DNA of 64,000 nt from Diphasiastrum complanatum (Eukaryota; Streptophyta; Lycopodiopsida; Lycopodiales; Lycopodiaceae). Location of the stretch: NCBI GenBank assembly GCA_029204225.1, contig CM055103.1:40247323-40311322 (forward strand), read 5' to 3'. The notes beneath the pieces are model-generated. The model saw only the letters and a program-made list of their open reading frames with translations, did no database searches and was not told the DNA's origin. The position numbers and the translations under genes are program-made. Positions 1 through 11,600 of this stretch are shown here, piece by piece; the stretch's first letter is position 1; every line of letters begins with the position of its first letter.

Positions 1-1564
1 TTTTCTATTTACATGAGCTACATTACAAAGATTTCAAATATATGCATTTTGAAAAAACAAAATATAAGCATCTATACACAGGGTCATTAAAGTTTAGAAC
101 TCCTCTAATGGTGCTCTACTGTCAAAGCTTCCTTGAAAGATCCATATGTAAATATTCTATGCATAATCCATTGTTAATCAAGTCCATGCTCTGCTTGCAT
201 ACCCACTCAAGGTAGTCCACAAATGCTTATTTGCGTGAACAAATTTTTGTAGCTACATTTTAAGGTACTCATTTACATCAAAGTGCTTGTTCATGACAAG
301 AAAAAAAGGGACAATACCAAAAGCTTTGAGAGTTTGGAACATGAATAGCCAAAAAGCACTTTAAACAAAAGCCAAAAGAATAGCTAAACACAAGTGGTTA
401 AATCAATTAGGCATTTCATGTATCTAGAACTTCATAAGGCCATTAGTAGTAAGTACATAGCTAGACGAAAACTTGAAAATGTAGATCCGAAGATACATGC
501 GCAAGGGCAAGTTCAGCATATTTATCAGCAATCACTAAGATCTCTTTTTGGGGCTATAGGCATATAAGCTTCATTATTCTATAGTTGTTCTACAGTGCCA
601 CACAACAATAAAAAGTGGCGATGAATCAATGATAGGAAGAACAAAAACAACAGCTATTCAGGTGGAAACCTTTGTAATCAAGGTAAGTGAATCATGGACC
701 ATTGATGAAAAGTTTCAAACACACATTGATCCTCTGTGAACCAAATGAAACAAAAGTGCCAAGTGGTAACCTGTTGTAAAATCTCAAAACATTGGAAAAA
801 ACAGTTTGAATGAAAAGTGCATCAATTTTGAATTTCTTCCCAAGCTCATCTTATTTTCTCAATTTTAACACAATCTCTAATCACAATGCATGTGCACATT
901 GTCCTTCACATACTATGCACACAATACTATGATAGGTCACAGCATTGAGCAAACTAAAGCTCAAATGAACTTTTGAGCAATAAGAATCCACTCGAATCAT
1001 AAGTAGCTCTCTGAAGGTTGCCAGTGCATCAAAGTAATAACCAAAAGCTGATATAAGGAGATAAGTTCTTGACGAGATCAACGCCAATAATTCATGACAA
1101 GAAACAAAAGTCTTATAGCATGTTTAACCCGTGCTAATATCACTATTTAGACAAGCAGATCACAGTAACATCAAGGATGTAGCTTTTGGCCATGCCCACA
1201 GTTCATGTCACCTATGATTATTTGTCATTCAAAGATGTAGCTTATTACCTTTCCATGCCCACAATAAATGCCCCGCATGAGCATTTTTCACTAGCAGTTA
1301 GGTTCAATTTCATCTTCTGACTCATCATCCAGCTGGTTTACTTGCAAGTCTACTGAGCAATAGATCAGATTTCCTTGAGAAAATCAGTAAAAACAGTTGA
1401 TAATTTCAGTTCTAGTTGCATTATCATTGCAAAGGGAAGCGAGATGAAAAATGCACCACTTAATGATGATCACAAACTGTTTATACAAGACTGATCCAGA
1501 ATCCTTAGCCCACCAAGAACCTAATTACTCTAACAAACACATCATAATATAATCCAAGGACATT
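1..1564. other. No gene recognised
   Basis: AT-rich sequence with only short open frames in unrelated registers. I see no protein motif, tRNA or strong repeat. The first 40 bases resemble the block around 17050 and 31505 that contains a ctacattac...gatttcaaat string, so the left edge may lie in a dispersed repeat. Confidence 0.4.
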
Positions 1565-1885
1565 CTAGCAAACAAAAACCACTACAATCTGAATTTGCTG
1601 AATATCATGCTTCATATCTTGAATCTCCCTTTTCATGTCCTGAATAGTAGCATCATACCAAGTATGTCGAAAGCCCCTCCACATTGGAACGTGTAGCAGG
1701 CATAGAACTGAGCTGTGAAACCTGTTCCGAGGTTTTGGAATCTGAACGTACTGCCCCAAAATGTCATTGAAAAATAAAAAAAAAAGATACTTAAAAAGGG
1801 AATGTGAGTTTGTTAACGGATGGCCATTCCAATCTTCCCTCCGCCATGGCATGGATCGTCTTTTCTTCCTCCCCTCTTCGATCAT
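1565..1885 (-). CDS. Small uncharacterised ORF, possible exon(s)
   Basis: A 106-codon frame starts at an ATG at 1885. Its C-terminal half (bases 1565-1750) looks the more coding-like: it begins right after a pyrimidine tract ending in CAG, a good 3' splice site, and encodes a basic, aromatic segment followed by a short amphipathic helix with two related heptads (QDMKREI, QDMKHDI). The N-terminal half is basic (EEGRKKRRSMPWRRED). The middle is a low-complexity Phe/Leu run that may be intron. I could not find a donor in the right phase to join the halves. I do not recognise the protein; it may be a terminal exon or a chance frame. Confidence 0.28.
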   Translation of the reverse strand: MIEEGRKKRRSMPWRREDWNGHPLTNSHSLFKYLFFLFFNDILGQYVQIPKPRNRFHSSVLCLLHVPMWRGFRHTWYDATIQDMKREIQDMKHDIQQIQIVVVFVC

Positions 1886-2991
1886 TGTACCTCTTCAATA
1901 GCAAGATGGAAAGATCAACCTGGACATCCGCCCAAAGACTAGAGCCTTGCTCAGAAACTGGTGCTTCAAGTGTCGCTTCTCACATCTATGCAAGCAGGCG
2001 CTTTCTTGGCTATGCAGCTGATCAATCTCAGAGATGTTGCGTTAATGCAGAGATTTGCATTTAATAAATTGAATACGGAGGATCACATTTGTATTGCTTT
2101 TCATAATGCTGATTATCACTCTTCCCTGATACTCCGCAACAAACACAACTGGTTGTTGAATAATGAGAATTATTTTTGTTGATTTTTTTTTATTCGTTGA
2201 TGGTTAAAGGCCTATCTGGAAGTCTGGAGTTTTATAAAAGACCGAAAAAAAAAAATCGTATGTACTTAAAAGAAAAAATTAGGGTCCATTCCGGAATGTT
2301 GTTCCGGAACATGTAACTATGGACCTGAGTAACAGAACGAATGTTTATGGCCAAGCAGAAAATGGAGGATTATTGCTGGACCAGTAAATCTCTACAAAAA
2401 CTGCTATGAACACGCCTATTAATAAAGCATCACGTGTGAAACAGAATGGCAGCAAATGATGCATAAAGTCATTTCCAACTAAGAATGGTAATGAACATCA
2501 ATGATAGCCAGAAAGAGGGGTTACAGATCTCCTACAATGAACCACAGTAGAGCCCCCTACAAAAGACTCAATATTGAAAGATGATCAAATGTTACCCAAA
2601 TAATCTTGCACATGTCTACCAAGTAATGCCATGGCTTCTGATAATCGAATGCAGTTCCAATCTGGGAAGCTGTGAGCATAAACTATGAATCTCCATTCAT
2701 CCAACATTTCGAATTGACTCTATATTATAAGCAAGCGTCTTATTCTAGATTCTTAATAAAGTCATAGCTATTGCAATACTTAGGAAAATGTAGGAGATCT
2801 TATTCTAGGATGTAAATGTCTGAAAATCTTATTACAATACATTCAAGCCCCGATACTGAAAAATGGAAACGAAGAAGGAAAATATTTTACTGCAATGAAC
2901 AAACTAGGTGCGTCTTCGACGTTGATTATGCATCCCATCTTTCACTACACAGCCCATTACAGCAGCAAATAATATTTAGAAAACATCAACC
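1886..2991. other. Intergenic, no gene recognised
   Basis: Two overlapping plus-strand frames of 73-86 codons between 1804 and 2182 have no recognisable domain. A short palindrome-rich string with TTCCGGAA and GTTCCGGAAC lies at about 2290-2312 and resembles the terminal motifs of the hAT-like element near 48.1 kb. The stretch just right of L11 (about 2700-2990) would be its 3' untranslated region. Confidence 0.35.
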
Positions 2992-3450
2992 CTAATCCAA
3001 TGTGCGTCTTACTTCTATTCCTATAGATCGAGCTGTGCCCATAATAGACTTGCAAATTGCCTCTAATGACATGTATTGACAATCAGGATCGGACTGCTTT
3101 ATTTTAGCAATTTCATAGATATGCTTCACTGTCACCACCCCGGCTGTCTCATGTGCAGCTCTGCTAGCCCCCAACTGAATTCCTGCTGCCTTCTTGAGGA
3201 AATAAGATGTGGAGGGGGACTTGATGGTGAAATCGAAAGTGTTATCCTTGTATGCGATGACAGTGACAGACATGGGTACCTCTGGCTTGATGTTCTGAGT
3301 GCGAGCATTGAAATCCTTGCAGAATGCCATCAGATTGAGGCGATGCTGTCCCAAGGCAGGCCCTACTGGCGGAGCCGGCTTGGCTTGGCCCGCATTCACC
3401 ACCAGGCGGATCAATGCACCGATCTGCTTCTCCTTCACGCCCTTAGACAT
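2992..3450 (-). CDS. Mitochondrial large-subunit ribosomal protein L11 (uL11m)
   Basis: L11 helps form the GTPase-associated centre of the large ribosomal subunit. The 152-residue protein has the N-terminal L11 hallmark (PAPPVGPALGQ near residues 25-35, LNLMAFCKDFN near 38-48), the mid-domain VTVIAYKDNTFDFTIKSP, and the C-terminal rRNA-binding region with VYEIAK-like and SLEAICKSIMGTARSIGIEV segments. FCKDFNART and CQYMSLE fit the plant mitochondrial form better than the plastid form. The frame stays open to 3510, but I chose the ATG at 3450: it gives the usual family length, and the upstream stretch carries a telobox typical of ribosomal-protein leaders. No intron is needed. A longer form with a 20-residue extension is the alternative. 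Confidence 0.88.
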   Translation of the reverse strand: MSKGVKEKQIGALIRLVVNAGQAKPAPPVGPALGQHRLNLMAFCKDFNARTQNIKPEVPMSVTVIAYKDNTFDFTIKSPSTSYFLKKAAGIQLGASRAAHETAGVVTVKHIYEIAKIKQSDPDCQYMSLEAICKSIMGTARSIGIEVRRTLD

Positions 3451-3508
3451 GCTGCTGCTTCCTCCCTGCACGAAGCTCCACAGCAACGATCCTTTGATCC
3501 TGAAAACC

Positions 3509-3527
3509 AAACCCTAGAAAAGGGTTT
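3509..3527 (-). promoter_or_regulatory. Telobox-like element upstream of L11
   Basis: AAACCCTAG followed by AGGGTTT forms a small inverted pair about 60-80 bp upstream of the preferred L11 start. AAACCCTA teloboxes are common in promoters or leaders of plant ribosomal protein and translation genes. Regulatory function here is inferred. Confidence 0.45.
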
Positions 3528-3714
3528 ATGCTCTATGCTCCTTCCAATTCATAGACCCCCTTTTCTTTCCTAACTTGCAATATAACTTGATTTTATTTTT
3601 TTGCCGTTTAGTACTTAAATAGTGTTTAGTACTTAACGTGTACTATTTAGCTCGGGATGTGCTCGGGTTCTCTTTGTATTTTGGAGGTGACTCCAGCAGC
3701 GGAATGTGCATCCG

Positions 3715-3905
3715 CATTTCTCTCTCCTCCGGAATCTTCCATTCTCTCTCTAGAATGTGCATTTTCTTCGAAATTTGCCATTCTCTCTCCAGGATGTGCA
3801 TCCACCTTTCTCTCTGTTACAGAATTCGTCATTCTCTCTCCACCTAAGCATTCTCTCTTCACACACAATCTGCATTCTCTCTCCACCTAAGCATTCCCTC
3901 TTCAC
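3715..3905. repeat. Degenerate pyrimidine-rich tandem repeat
   Basis: Repeated CATTCTCTCTCCA-like units, several followed by CCTAAG, spaced irregularly at about 25-40 bp. The open frames here on both strands are by-products of the repeat. Confidence 0.6.
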
Positions 3906-4189
3906 CCTCACACCTATCATTACGTTGTGGAAGGCCCGAGGGCCTCAAGCCTTCCGTGTTGGTAGGAGCCCTGCCCTCGGGCAAGGCCAAGGCCTTCCAC
4001 CACACAAAAAGTGGCCAGCTCAATGTGACGACCAACAATAAACTACTTTCATGTACTGCTCTAGAAATCTTTCGTGAGTTATCCTCAAAAAGCCTACAGT
4101 TTTTAAAGCTTTTCAACTTTTTGAAGAATTTTACTCATAACGTTGTCTATATATGATGTTTATATAAAAAATCGTCAAAGATGTTATGG

Positions 4190-4300
4190 ACTAGGTAGCG
4201 GGCGTGAGCAGGCCCGCTACCGGCTGTAGCAGGCAGCCTTCATGCACCGACTGCCTGCTACTAGGTAGTAGGTCTGCTCAAGCCTGCTAACGGGCATAAT
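4190..4300. repeat. CTGCTAC/GTAGCAGG palindromic cluster
   Basis: Several GTAGCAGGC, GCCTGCTAC and GGTAGCGGGC strings in both orientations form a compact inverted-repeat cluster inside the foldback element. Confidence 0.5.
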
Positions 4301-4303
4301 TGA

Positions 4304-4335
4304 AGTTTGGGCCTTTCAATTGAAAGGCCCAAACT
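4304..4335. repeat. Perfect 32-bp palindrome
   Basis: AGTTTGGGCCTTTCAA is followed directly by its reverse complement, giving a 16-bp-arm palindrome with no spacer inside the foldback element. Confidence 0.9.
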
Positions 4336-5137
4336 AATATGAGTTTAAACATTTGTGCTCAGATCCAATTAAAATCTGCCACTTGTCCACTATAAGCCCA
4401 AACATCAATTATGATACTAGTTATTAATAATATGGTTATATCATAATGAGTTGCATGTAAAATTTGGTTGGATTTTGAGGAAGTTGAAAAAGTACCCATT
4501 TTTATCTCGTTTTAAAGTTGGAAAACACATTAAAAAGTCAATTTTTTTTCAAAAATGACCATTTTAAAATTTTGAAACTGAATTTTTTTTTAAATGCATG
4601 TACAGGTTCAATGCCAAAATTTGGTACAAATTAAATTAAACTTGACTAAAAAATAGTCAAAAAAAGGAAAAGTTAAAAAAATTTATAGCGTCCAAAACGA
4701 CAAAGATCTAGTTAATGGAAGGTCATTTAGAAATTAGGAAATGTTTTTATGATACTCTTCAAGGACAGAACTTGATTATGAAAGCATTGCTCGGGAGAAC
4801 TGGCAAAGTATATGAATGAAACCAACATAATTGATTAAAAACCAATATCATAAAATCTTTGACGATTTTTTAATGTAAGCACGCATAGACTGTTATGAAC
4901 AATAGTCTTCAAAATATCGAGAAGCTTTAAAAAATACAAGTTTCTGAGGATAGCTCAAGGGAGATTTTTTGAGCATTGAATGAAAGTACTTTACTGTTGT
5001 TAGTCACATTGAGCTTGCCATTTTTTGTTTTTGTTGTGTTGAATTCCGAGTTAAATAAAACAAGTTAAGGTACAAAAAGGTGTTAGATTTCCTATGCTCA
5101 GCCTTAATAAAATCGTCAAGTAATGAGCATCTTGAAA

Positions 5138-5455
5138 ACGAAAGGCCGGACCTTCACATTTTTCCCCTTTAAAGTTTTTTCCTTATGCCTTAAACGATTT
5201 AAGGCACCTTTGCATTTTCCGCCTTCCGTGCCTTCACGAAAAATGCGACACACTGGCCAGAATGACTTAGAAACCATTTCTGGACCACCTTCGCCTTTTT
5301 TGCCTCTTTGCAAAAAATGCGACAAAGCGACTAGAATGCCTTAATACCATTTGTAGGGCACCTTCGCCTTTTTCGATTTTTTCACTACTTTTAAATCTAA
5401 GGCACTTTCGCCTTCTTCACTGCCTTCAGTGTAAGGCACCTTCGGCTTTATTATT
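5138..5455. repeat. GCCTT/AAGGC-rich degenerate repeat
   Basis: Many scattered AAGGCACCTTCGCC-like units, several locally palindromic, separated by T-rich spacers. Both strands are open for about 70 codons here, which I read as a compositional artefact. Confidence 0.5.
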
Positions 5456-6005
5456 TTGTTGTATTGGACAACATAATTCATGTTAGATTGTGGATGTGAT
5501 TGTATATTATTATTTTTAAGATGGTTGTAGTTGATTTTGTTTGATATGATCGACTTTGTGAATTGGAAAAGCTTACTATGATATAGATTTGATATGCACG
5601 TCGTATACTTAAATTGCTTAATCTCGAAATGAATGCGTTGGAATAGTTACTTTTTTTATTTCTTGACTAGCGTCAATCGTTTGGTAGGAGACTTTACATT
5701 GTACCAAAGTTAGTTTGTTACTTTCATCACAACTTTTTGGAAACTTGTTTTTTTCCTTTGAACTTTTCGAGGAAGAAGGCTTTTTCAAGTTCTAATTGAT
5801 TGTTAGACAAAATTTTCTTGTTGTCTCTTGCCAAATTATTGTCTTCATTCAATCTACAAAACAATTTTAGCACAAGTAGTTGAAATTAACAAGCGTAATC
5901 TTTATTTGTAAATAATCACATTTTAGTATTCATAATTTGTATTCAAGAGTCTCCACAATAATACAATTAATTTCTAAAGTATCAGTATTCGCAAATTTTG
6001 ATCTA
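5456..6005. other. Intergenic, AT-rich
   Basis: No coding motif or clear repeat seen. Confidence 0.4.
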
Positions 6006-6071
6006 TATTCACAATGTTCACGATCAGTATTCACAATATTCACGATCACTATTCACAACATTCACGATCAA
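6006..6071. repeat. 22-bp tandem repeat, three copies
   Basis: Three contiguous 22-bp units of the form TATTCACAAnnTTCACGATCA(g/c/a) at 6006, 6028 and 6050, differing at one to three positions. A fourth, more diverged unit may follow. Confidence 0.8.
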
Positions 6072-6639
6072 TATCTCAAAATATCTGTTTATCAATATTC
6101 GCAATTTCAAATCTCACAAACCATCAATAAAGTAGTCTTCAGGACACATCTAAAAATTCAACCATCTCTTCATCTAATATGGAAGACTTTTTTTGTACGT
6201 CCTGCAAAAGAAAACACAATCACAAAATTATAATTGAATAAAGATCAAGTATTATTAGAGAGAACTTATTGATCCATTATATCTTTCACAAAAAGAAATA
6301 AGTACAATTGTCCACAGCTCAAGGAAAACAAAAACAAAACACAATATATGAGCTTTGAACATATTTTGATACTATCTGCTAATGAGACAATCAAGTTGTT
6401 GGGAGATGGATGAAAGAAAAAGCCGGAATCAATCAAGCAAAACAATGCATTCGATTTGGTATTCACCTGAAGCCTGATGGGAAGGAGATAAGGTAGCTAA
6501 AGGGTATGCACAAATAATGAGAATTGGTTATGAGGCCACATGCGCGCTTGTCATCAAGATAAGCTCAACAATTGATCAAATGAAAGTCCTCGCTTCCTCA
6601 TGGGAAAATAATGGAACCAAGTATGTAGTTGAAAGGAGT

Positions 6640-7262
6640 GTTCTTAGCAATAGCACACTATGTAACCAAGAGAAGTTACAAGCATGTTCTGATCTATCCC
6701 ATTTTTCAGCTTCTCAAGAAACTATTCACAATTCCACACCAAACTTTTGCCATAGTCTACTTCACTCCCATTAAAGATCCTCAGCACACAATCCATTTCC
6801 CTCATGAGGTCATCCTTGTTCCAATCAGCAGCACACGCATTAAAATATCTTTGACCCAGCCCAGCAATTGGGATGTGAATCCACATGCTCTACATCTGAA
6901 GATCATCTCTTAAGGCAGAGGGTTTCCTTTTCTGGCTTGGGCCCATACAAATCTGACCAACCCTAATTGCACAGTCTGTGTGAGTCCAGTGAGAGCAAAA
7001 CTCACACCTGATCCATGTGTTCACATCAAAATCAAATTTGCTGCAGATCACACACATGCAAGACTTGCAAAATCCGTTCTTTGCAGTGCAAGCATCACAA
7101 CTGCAGCTGTCCACAGACAGCTGACTCTGGCATGCCATGTTGCGGCATCTAGCATGGAAAAATATTTCGACAGCGGGAACGCTTGGAGTCCTGTCTTTAT
7201 AGGCACAAGGATTTCCAGCTGTGTTCGATTTGTCCACAATAGCAATGCAGGTGACAGATCTG
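6640..7262 (-). pseudogene. OBERON-like PHD-finger protein pseudogene
   Basis: Read on the minus strand, this begins with a PHD finger of the OBERON/TITANIA type (FFHARCRNMACQ, CSCDACTAKNGFC, CMCVICSKFDFDVNT, CEFCSHWTHTDCAIR). The register then shifts to CRACGFTSQLLGWVKDI, and shifts again to ADWNKDDLMREMDCVLRI and FNGSEVDYGKSLVWNCE. A stop codon follows, then FLEKLKNGI. That is the order of the PHD and the following OBERON domain, so I see one ancestral frame with at least two frameshifts and two stops. A Cys-Arg pair normally before WIGC also appears to be missing. No introns interrupt the region, so a retrocopy is possible. OBERON proteins are nuclear PHD factors in plant meristems; this copy cannot make one. 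Confidence 0.78.
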
Positions 7263-7384
7263 TTCTATTATGTAGAAGGCTTTTAAGCCAGAAAACTGCT
7301 CTCGCTGGCGAACGCCTCCTGTGCCTGTGAGCATGTCTCTTCACTCTCCTTTTAGCTCTGAAAGGTATTCCTATGGTTGATATC

Positions 7385-7576
7385 TCATACAATCTGCCAA
7401 AATCCACTCCTCGAGCGACATTGAAGCTGGATCCTATCCATGTTTGCCACACGATAAACAACCGCTTGCTCAAGCCCCTCGTCTTCCTCCTTTGCTTCTG
7501 CATCCTTGTTGGCTCTGGCTCTTGCCTCCTTTGATGTGCCTGCATCCTTGGGCCATGTTTCCCTTGAATTGGCCAA
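7385..7576 (-). pseudogene. Possible displaced OBERON coiled-coil fragment
   Basis: A 63-codon frame rich in Glu, Lys and Arg includes EEDEGLEQAVVYRVANMDR, which loosely resembles the C-terminal coiled coil of OBERON proteins. It lies 5' of the PHD part, the reverse of the normal order, so it would imply a rearrangement or a second copy. The match is weak and may be compositional. Confidence 0.22.
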
Positions 7577-8270
7577 CTGGCTCTCTCAGAAGGGGAATCC
7601 CTGGATCCATGTGCGCCAGAAGCGCTTGCTGGCTGCTCAGCCAAAGCGCATGCACCTGAAGAAGCCAGCGACGATCAATATTAATGTTGCTTACAAACGG
7701 CAATCAACCATAGCTCGCGGCCTGCATCCCACCCCATGCATTGCACATGCTACACCCAACTTTCACAAGCATGCATGCATGCATCCTATTTCAAACAAAG
7801 GTCTTTTGGCATTTTATATTTTAGATGCATGCATGATTACTTGCATGTGGGATTGTTCGACCTTTAATTAAGGCCCAAACTTAAAAAATTTGTGTCACCA
7901 TCACAGCTTGTCTTTAACGTTGACTTTCTTTAAAACTCCATTGACCGACTTCAACACATAGTATTGCCTTTGCAAGGCAAGGCCAAAAACATCAACCACC
8001 ATGAACACTAATCCAAAAAAAATTGTATTTGTCATGTACCAAAGCTTGCTCACACAAAATTCCATGGTCCAAGATAAATTTTGGTACTCCATTTCAACTC
8101 TATACACTTAATTTTTCCCACAGAGAAAGTACAGGGATATCAGATACAGTTAGGATAAGATCATATAGGAATTGGACAGCAACATGAGGCAGCCAAGCTG
8201 CCAGAGAAATCTAAATCTAAGCCTTCATCCCTTCCAAGTAAGCCAGTGCAGTTGCCTTTTTCACTTACAA
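7577..8270. other. Intergenic, no gene recognised
   Basis: A short alternating CATGCATGCATGCAT run lies near 7770-7785. No coding evidence on either strand. Confidence 0.4.
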
Positions 8271-8694
8271 TCACCTATAATCCCCATGGGTAACAAAGCC
8301 ATCCATAAAGTGATGGGCTCAGTTTGCATCCCTTGCCAACGTGACAATTTTTTAGATGATTTTAGTGGCATTGTGGCAGTCACCACAGATTTAAAGATTC
8401 TTTCTTGATGTGGATAGGAATCTTAAGGAGCACGCTGAGCCCAAAACCAATGGGCAGCACCTCATCTGCATTAACACAAAGCATTCTACATTTCTTGACC
8501 CTCCACATCATGTCGCACAAAGTTCAAATCAGGCATATACACTACCTCATCAACCCAACCAAGCTATCCACATCGGGCCTGAATCTCCCTGCTTTGTGGA
8601 TGAGTTGCACCACTTGGGGGGCATGCACCTAGTTGCCAACTTCAATCCAGCTGCAACCAGGCAATTCTTTCACAACTGAATCATTCATTTCCTT
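8271..8694 (-). pseudogene. Decayed E/DYW tail of the upstream PPR gene
   Basis: Directly after the stop codon of the PPR frame the same register continues with KEMNDSVVKELPGCSWIEVGN, the E-motif signature, and then another stop. Further on come VVYMPDLNFVRHDVEGQEM, a PG-box-like stretch, and CGDCHNATKII, a DYW zinc site. HHFMDGF then leads to a terminal Asp-Tyr-Arg instead of Asp-Tyr-Trp, and a stop. At least four stops and one or two frameshifts intervene, and the HSE catalytic motif is no longer readable. The gene once encoded a full DYW-type editing factor. Confidence 0.85.
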
Positions 8695-11600
8695 TTATCT
8701 TTGCTCCCCCATCCCTCCAGCTGCTTCTGCATAGATGTTTGACAGAAGCACATAAGGGGCAGCAATTTCTGGTTCCAATTTCACAACACATTCAAAGGCA
8801 TGTCTTCCTATTTCCACATCACCATGGATTCTAGCAGCACCGAGCAAAGTCATCCAAATCACAGCATTAGGATGGATTGGCATCTTACGGATGAAGTTCT
8901 CAGCATCAGTCAGGCATCCTGCCCGGCTGAGAAGATCAACCATACAGATATAGTGATCGATTGTTGGTATGACACCATGATCTTTACACATTGAATCGAA
9001 GAGGTGACGACCTTTATCTACTAGGCCACAATGGCTGCACGCAGATAGAATACTTACATATGTAACCTCATCAGGCTTTATACCTTCCCTTAGCATTTGC
9101 TCCCAAAGTGTGAGAGCCTCCTTGCCAAGCCCTTGCTGGGCATATCCTGCAATCATTGCATTCCATGACACCACATCTCGTTCATGCATGTTGTTGAACA
9201 CCTGAAGTGCGTCCTCTATGCACCCACATTTTGCATACATGTACACAAGGGTGCTCCCTACATTCACATTGGACTCAAAACCACTTTTGATGATGTCTAA
9301 ATGGACCTGCTTGCCTTGTTCCAGGGCTGCAATGCTGGCACTTGCTTTCAGGAGAACAAGATAAGTGATCTTGTTGGGCTGCACACTTTCCTGTTTCATT
9401 TGCTCATATAGATTAAACGCCTCCTTGCCGAGCCCATGCTCTGCATATCCTGCAATCATTGCATTCCATGACACAACATCTCGTTCATGCATGTTGTTGA
9501 ACACCTGACATGATTCCTCTATGCACCCACACTTTGCATACATGTCAACAAGGGTGCTACCTACAATCAAATCTGACTCAAAGCCACTTCTGATGATGTC
9601 TGAATGGAGCTGCTTGCCCAGTTCCAGGGCTGCAATGCTGCCACATGCTTTGAGGAGAACAACGTATGTGACAATGTCAGGACGGACACCTTCCTGCTTC
9701 ATTTGTTCATACAGATCAAGAGCCTCCTTGCCAAGCCCATGTTGTGCATATCCTGCAATCATCGCATTCCATGACACCACACTCCGTTCATGCATGTTGT
9801 TGAACACCTGACGTGCATCCTCTATGCACCCACATTTGGCATGCATGTCAATGAGGGTGCTCCCTACAATCACATCTGACTCAAAACCACTTTTGATGAT
9901 GTCCAAATGGAGCTGCTTGCCCTGTTCCAGAGCTGCGATGCTGGCACATGCTTTTAGGAGAATAGCATATGTGACAGTGTTGGGCCGCACACCTTCCTCT
10001 GTCATTTGCTCATACAGATCAAGAGCCTCCTTACCAAACCCTTGCTGTGCATATCCTGCAATAATTGCTGTCCATGAAACCACATTCCGCTCATGCATGT
10101 TGTTGAACACTCGATGTGCATCCTCTATACACCCACATTTTGCATACATGTCAATAAGGGTGTTCCCTATGGCCACATCTGACTCAAAACCACTTTTGAT
10201 GACGTCCAGATGGTATTGCTTGCCCTGTTCCAGGGCTTGGATCCTGGTGCATGCTTTTAGGACAATTGCAAATGTGAACCTATTTGGTGGTAGGCCTGCC
10301 TGTTGCATTTGCTGAAAAAGATTGATAGCCTCCTTACCTTGTCTGTGATCGGCATATGCTGAAATGATAGTAGTCCATGAAAACACATTGTGTTCAGGCA
10401 TTGAGTCAAATACTTGGCGTGCATCCAACACCCTAGCGCACTTAGCATACATGTTAATAAGGGTGTTTCCTAAGAAAATGTTTGAATCAAGTCCCCTTTG
10501 GACTATAAGGGCATGCACTTGCTTGCCCTCTGCCAACGCTCTCCTTCTGGTGCACTCTTTCAAAAGGCAAGCATATGTGTCAACTGGAGTTTGAATATTT
10601 TGCTGAACCATACACACCACCATACGCAGTGCCTCTTTTAATTGTCCGTCCTGACAAAGTTTGCTCACATTTTTACCAGTGTCCAAGGAATCAGGCACCC
10701 TGCATCATGATTCATACAATAATTACGAAAAAAAGCATGAAAAAACTCGAATTTTTAAGCAACAACAAAGAGATGCTGTAATCTTAGCCTAGAGCTCCGC
10801 AGTTCACACCAGGAGTGAAACCATACCCTGATCTCAATCCACCACCAGATTGCATCTGATCCAATGCCATAGCAGCCAACTTTGCTTTAACCCAGGGAGG
10901 GTTCAGCCAACCTTCGACCCACAAACCCTCATGTGTACGCTTATGTTCAAAGTCTGGGTAATTTGGATTTTTCTACATAACAGTACACACATCAGCAGAC
11001 ATAATACCATCAAGGTAGGGAGAATGACTACAAATCAGCCTCATATACCATAGGTAGTACCACTCACTGGGGACCAATCAAAAGTCATTAGCCAAAGAAA
11101 CTTAAGCAAGAAATAAACAGTCCAAATCAGCGTCTGGGCTTCAGTTTACAGGTCATCTTCAAAGGCGTTGTTGCTTTGTTAAGATAGATGGATAGCCACA
11201 CCTTGATAAATCTGTTGTCCCACCACTGCAATGGATCGGAGAAAAACTCTTGCCAGAGCTGTTCCACTCTAAGTACTTTTCCTGCATGTCTCATAACAAT
11301 GGCGAAATATGATTAAGGAATGTTGACGTAGCCAGCTCAAGCATCTCTGCTAATTCACACCTCTCCAGTCAGGCAATGCTGATGACGACATAGAAATGCC
11401 ATGCAGTGAGAAAGATTTTTGCCTAAATTCAGTGGCTAACATTTGCCGAAAGGTTAATATTTAATCACATTGATATTTCATTCAAGACACTCAAGTGCAA
11501 AGTAGGTTCAATTGTGCATGAATAAATATGAAATTTGCCCAAAAGTTTAGAGCTTATAAATTTTCTATGACCTCATTGGCCAAGTTAATGTAACCATCGA

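Larger units (their letters stand above)
3992..5048. mobile_element. Foldback / long-TIR non-autonomous DNA element
   Basis: About 180-200 bp at the left end (3992-4195) recur in inverted order at the right end (4848-5048). Matching blocks in order are CACACAAAAAGTGGCCAGCTC against GAGCTTGCCATTTTTTG, GTGACGACCAACAATAAACT against its complement near 5000, a block around TATCCTCAAAAAG, and AAAATCGTCAAAGAT against ATCTTTGACGATTTT. The interior has no coding sequence, as in a foldback or MITE-like element. Target-site duplication is not resolved. A related arm fragment appears near 51870-51930. Confidence 0.65.

Noticed and set aside
3450-3510. N-terminal extension of ribosomal protein L11
   Set aside because: The extra 20 codons overlap a telobox-bearing leader and exceed family length; the inner ATG fits better.
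7048-7644. 198-codon minus-strand frame over the OBERON locus
   Set aside because: It lies in a different register from the recognisable PHD finger and has no domain; it is a shadow frame.
8271-8694. Functional DYW domain rescued by splicing around the stop
   Set aside because: Stops and frameshifts are spread over the whole tail and the HSE and final Trp are lost; no single intron would restore it.
8989-10200. CRISPR-like array
   Set aside because: Regular 303-bp spacing comes from coding PPR repeats in a plant nuclear gene; no spacer pattern.
9521-10315. Plus-strand frames with repeated MHPHFAYMS-like segments
   Set aside because: Antisense shadows of the repeated PPR triplets; the repetition comes from the sense strand.
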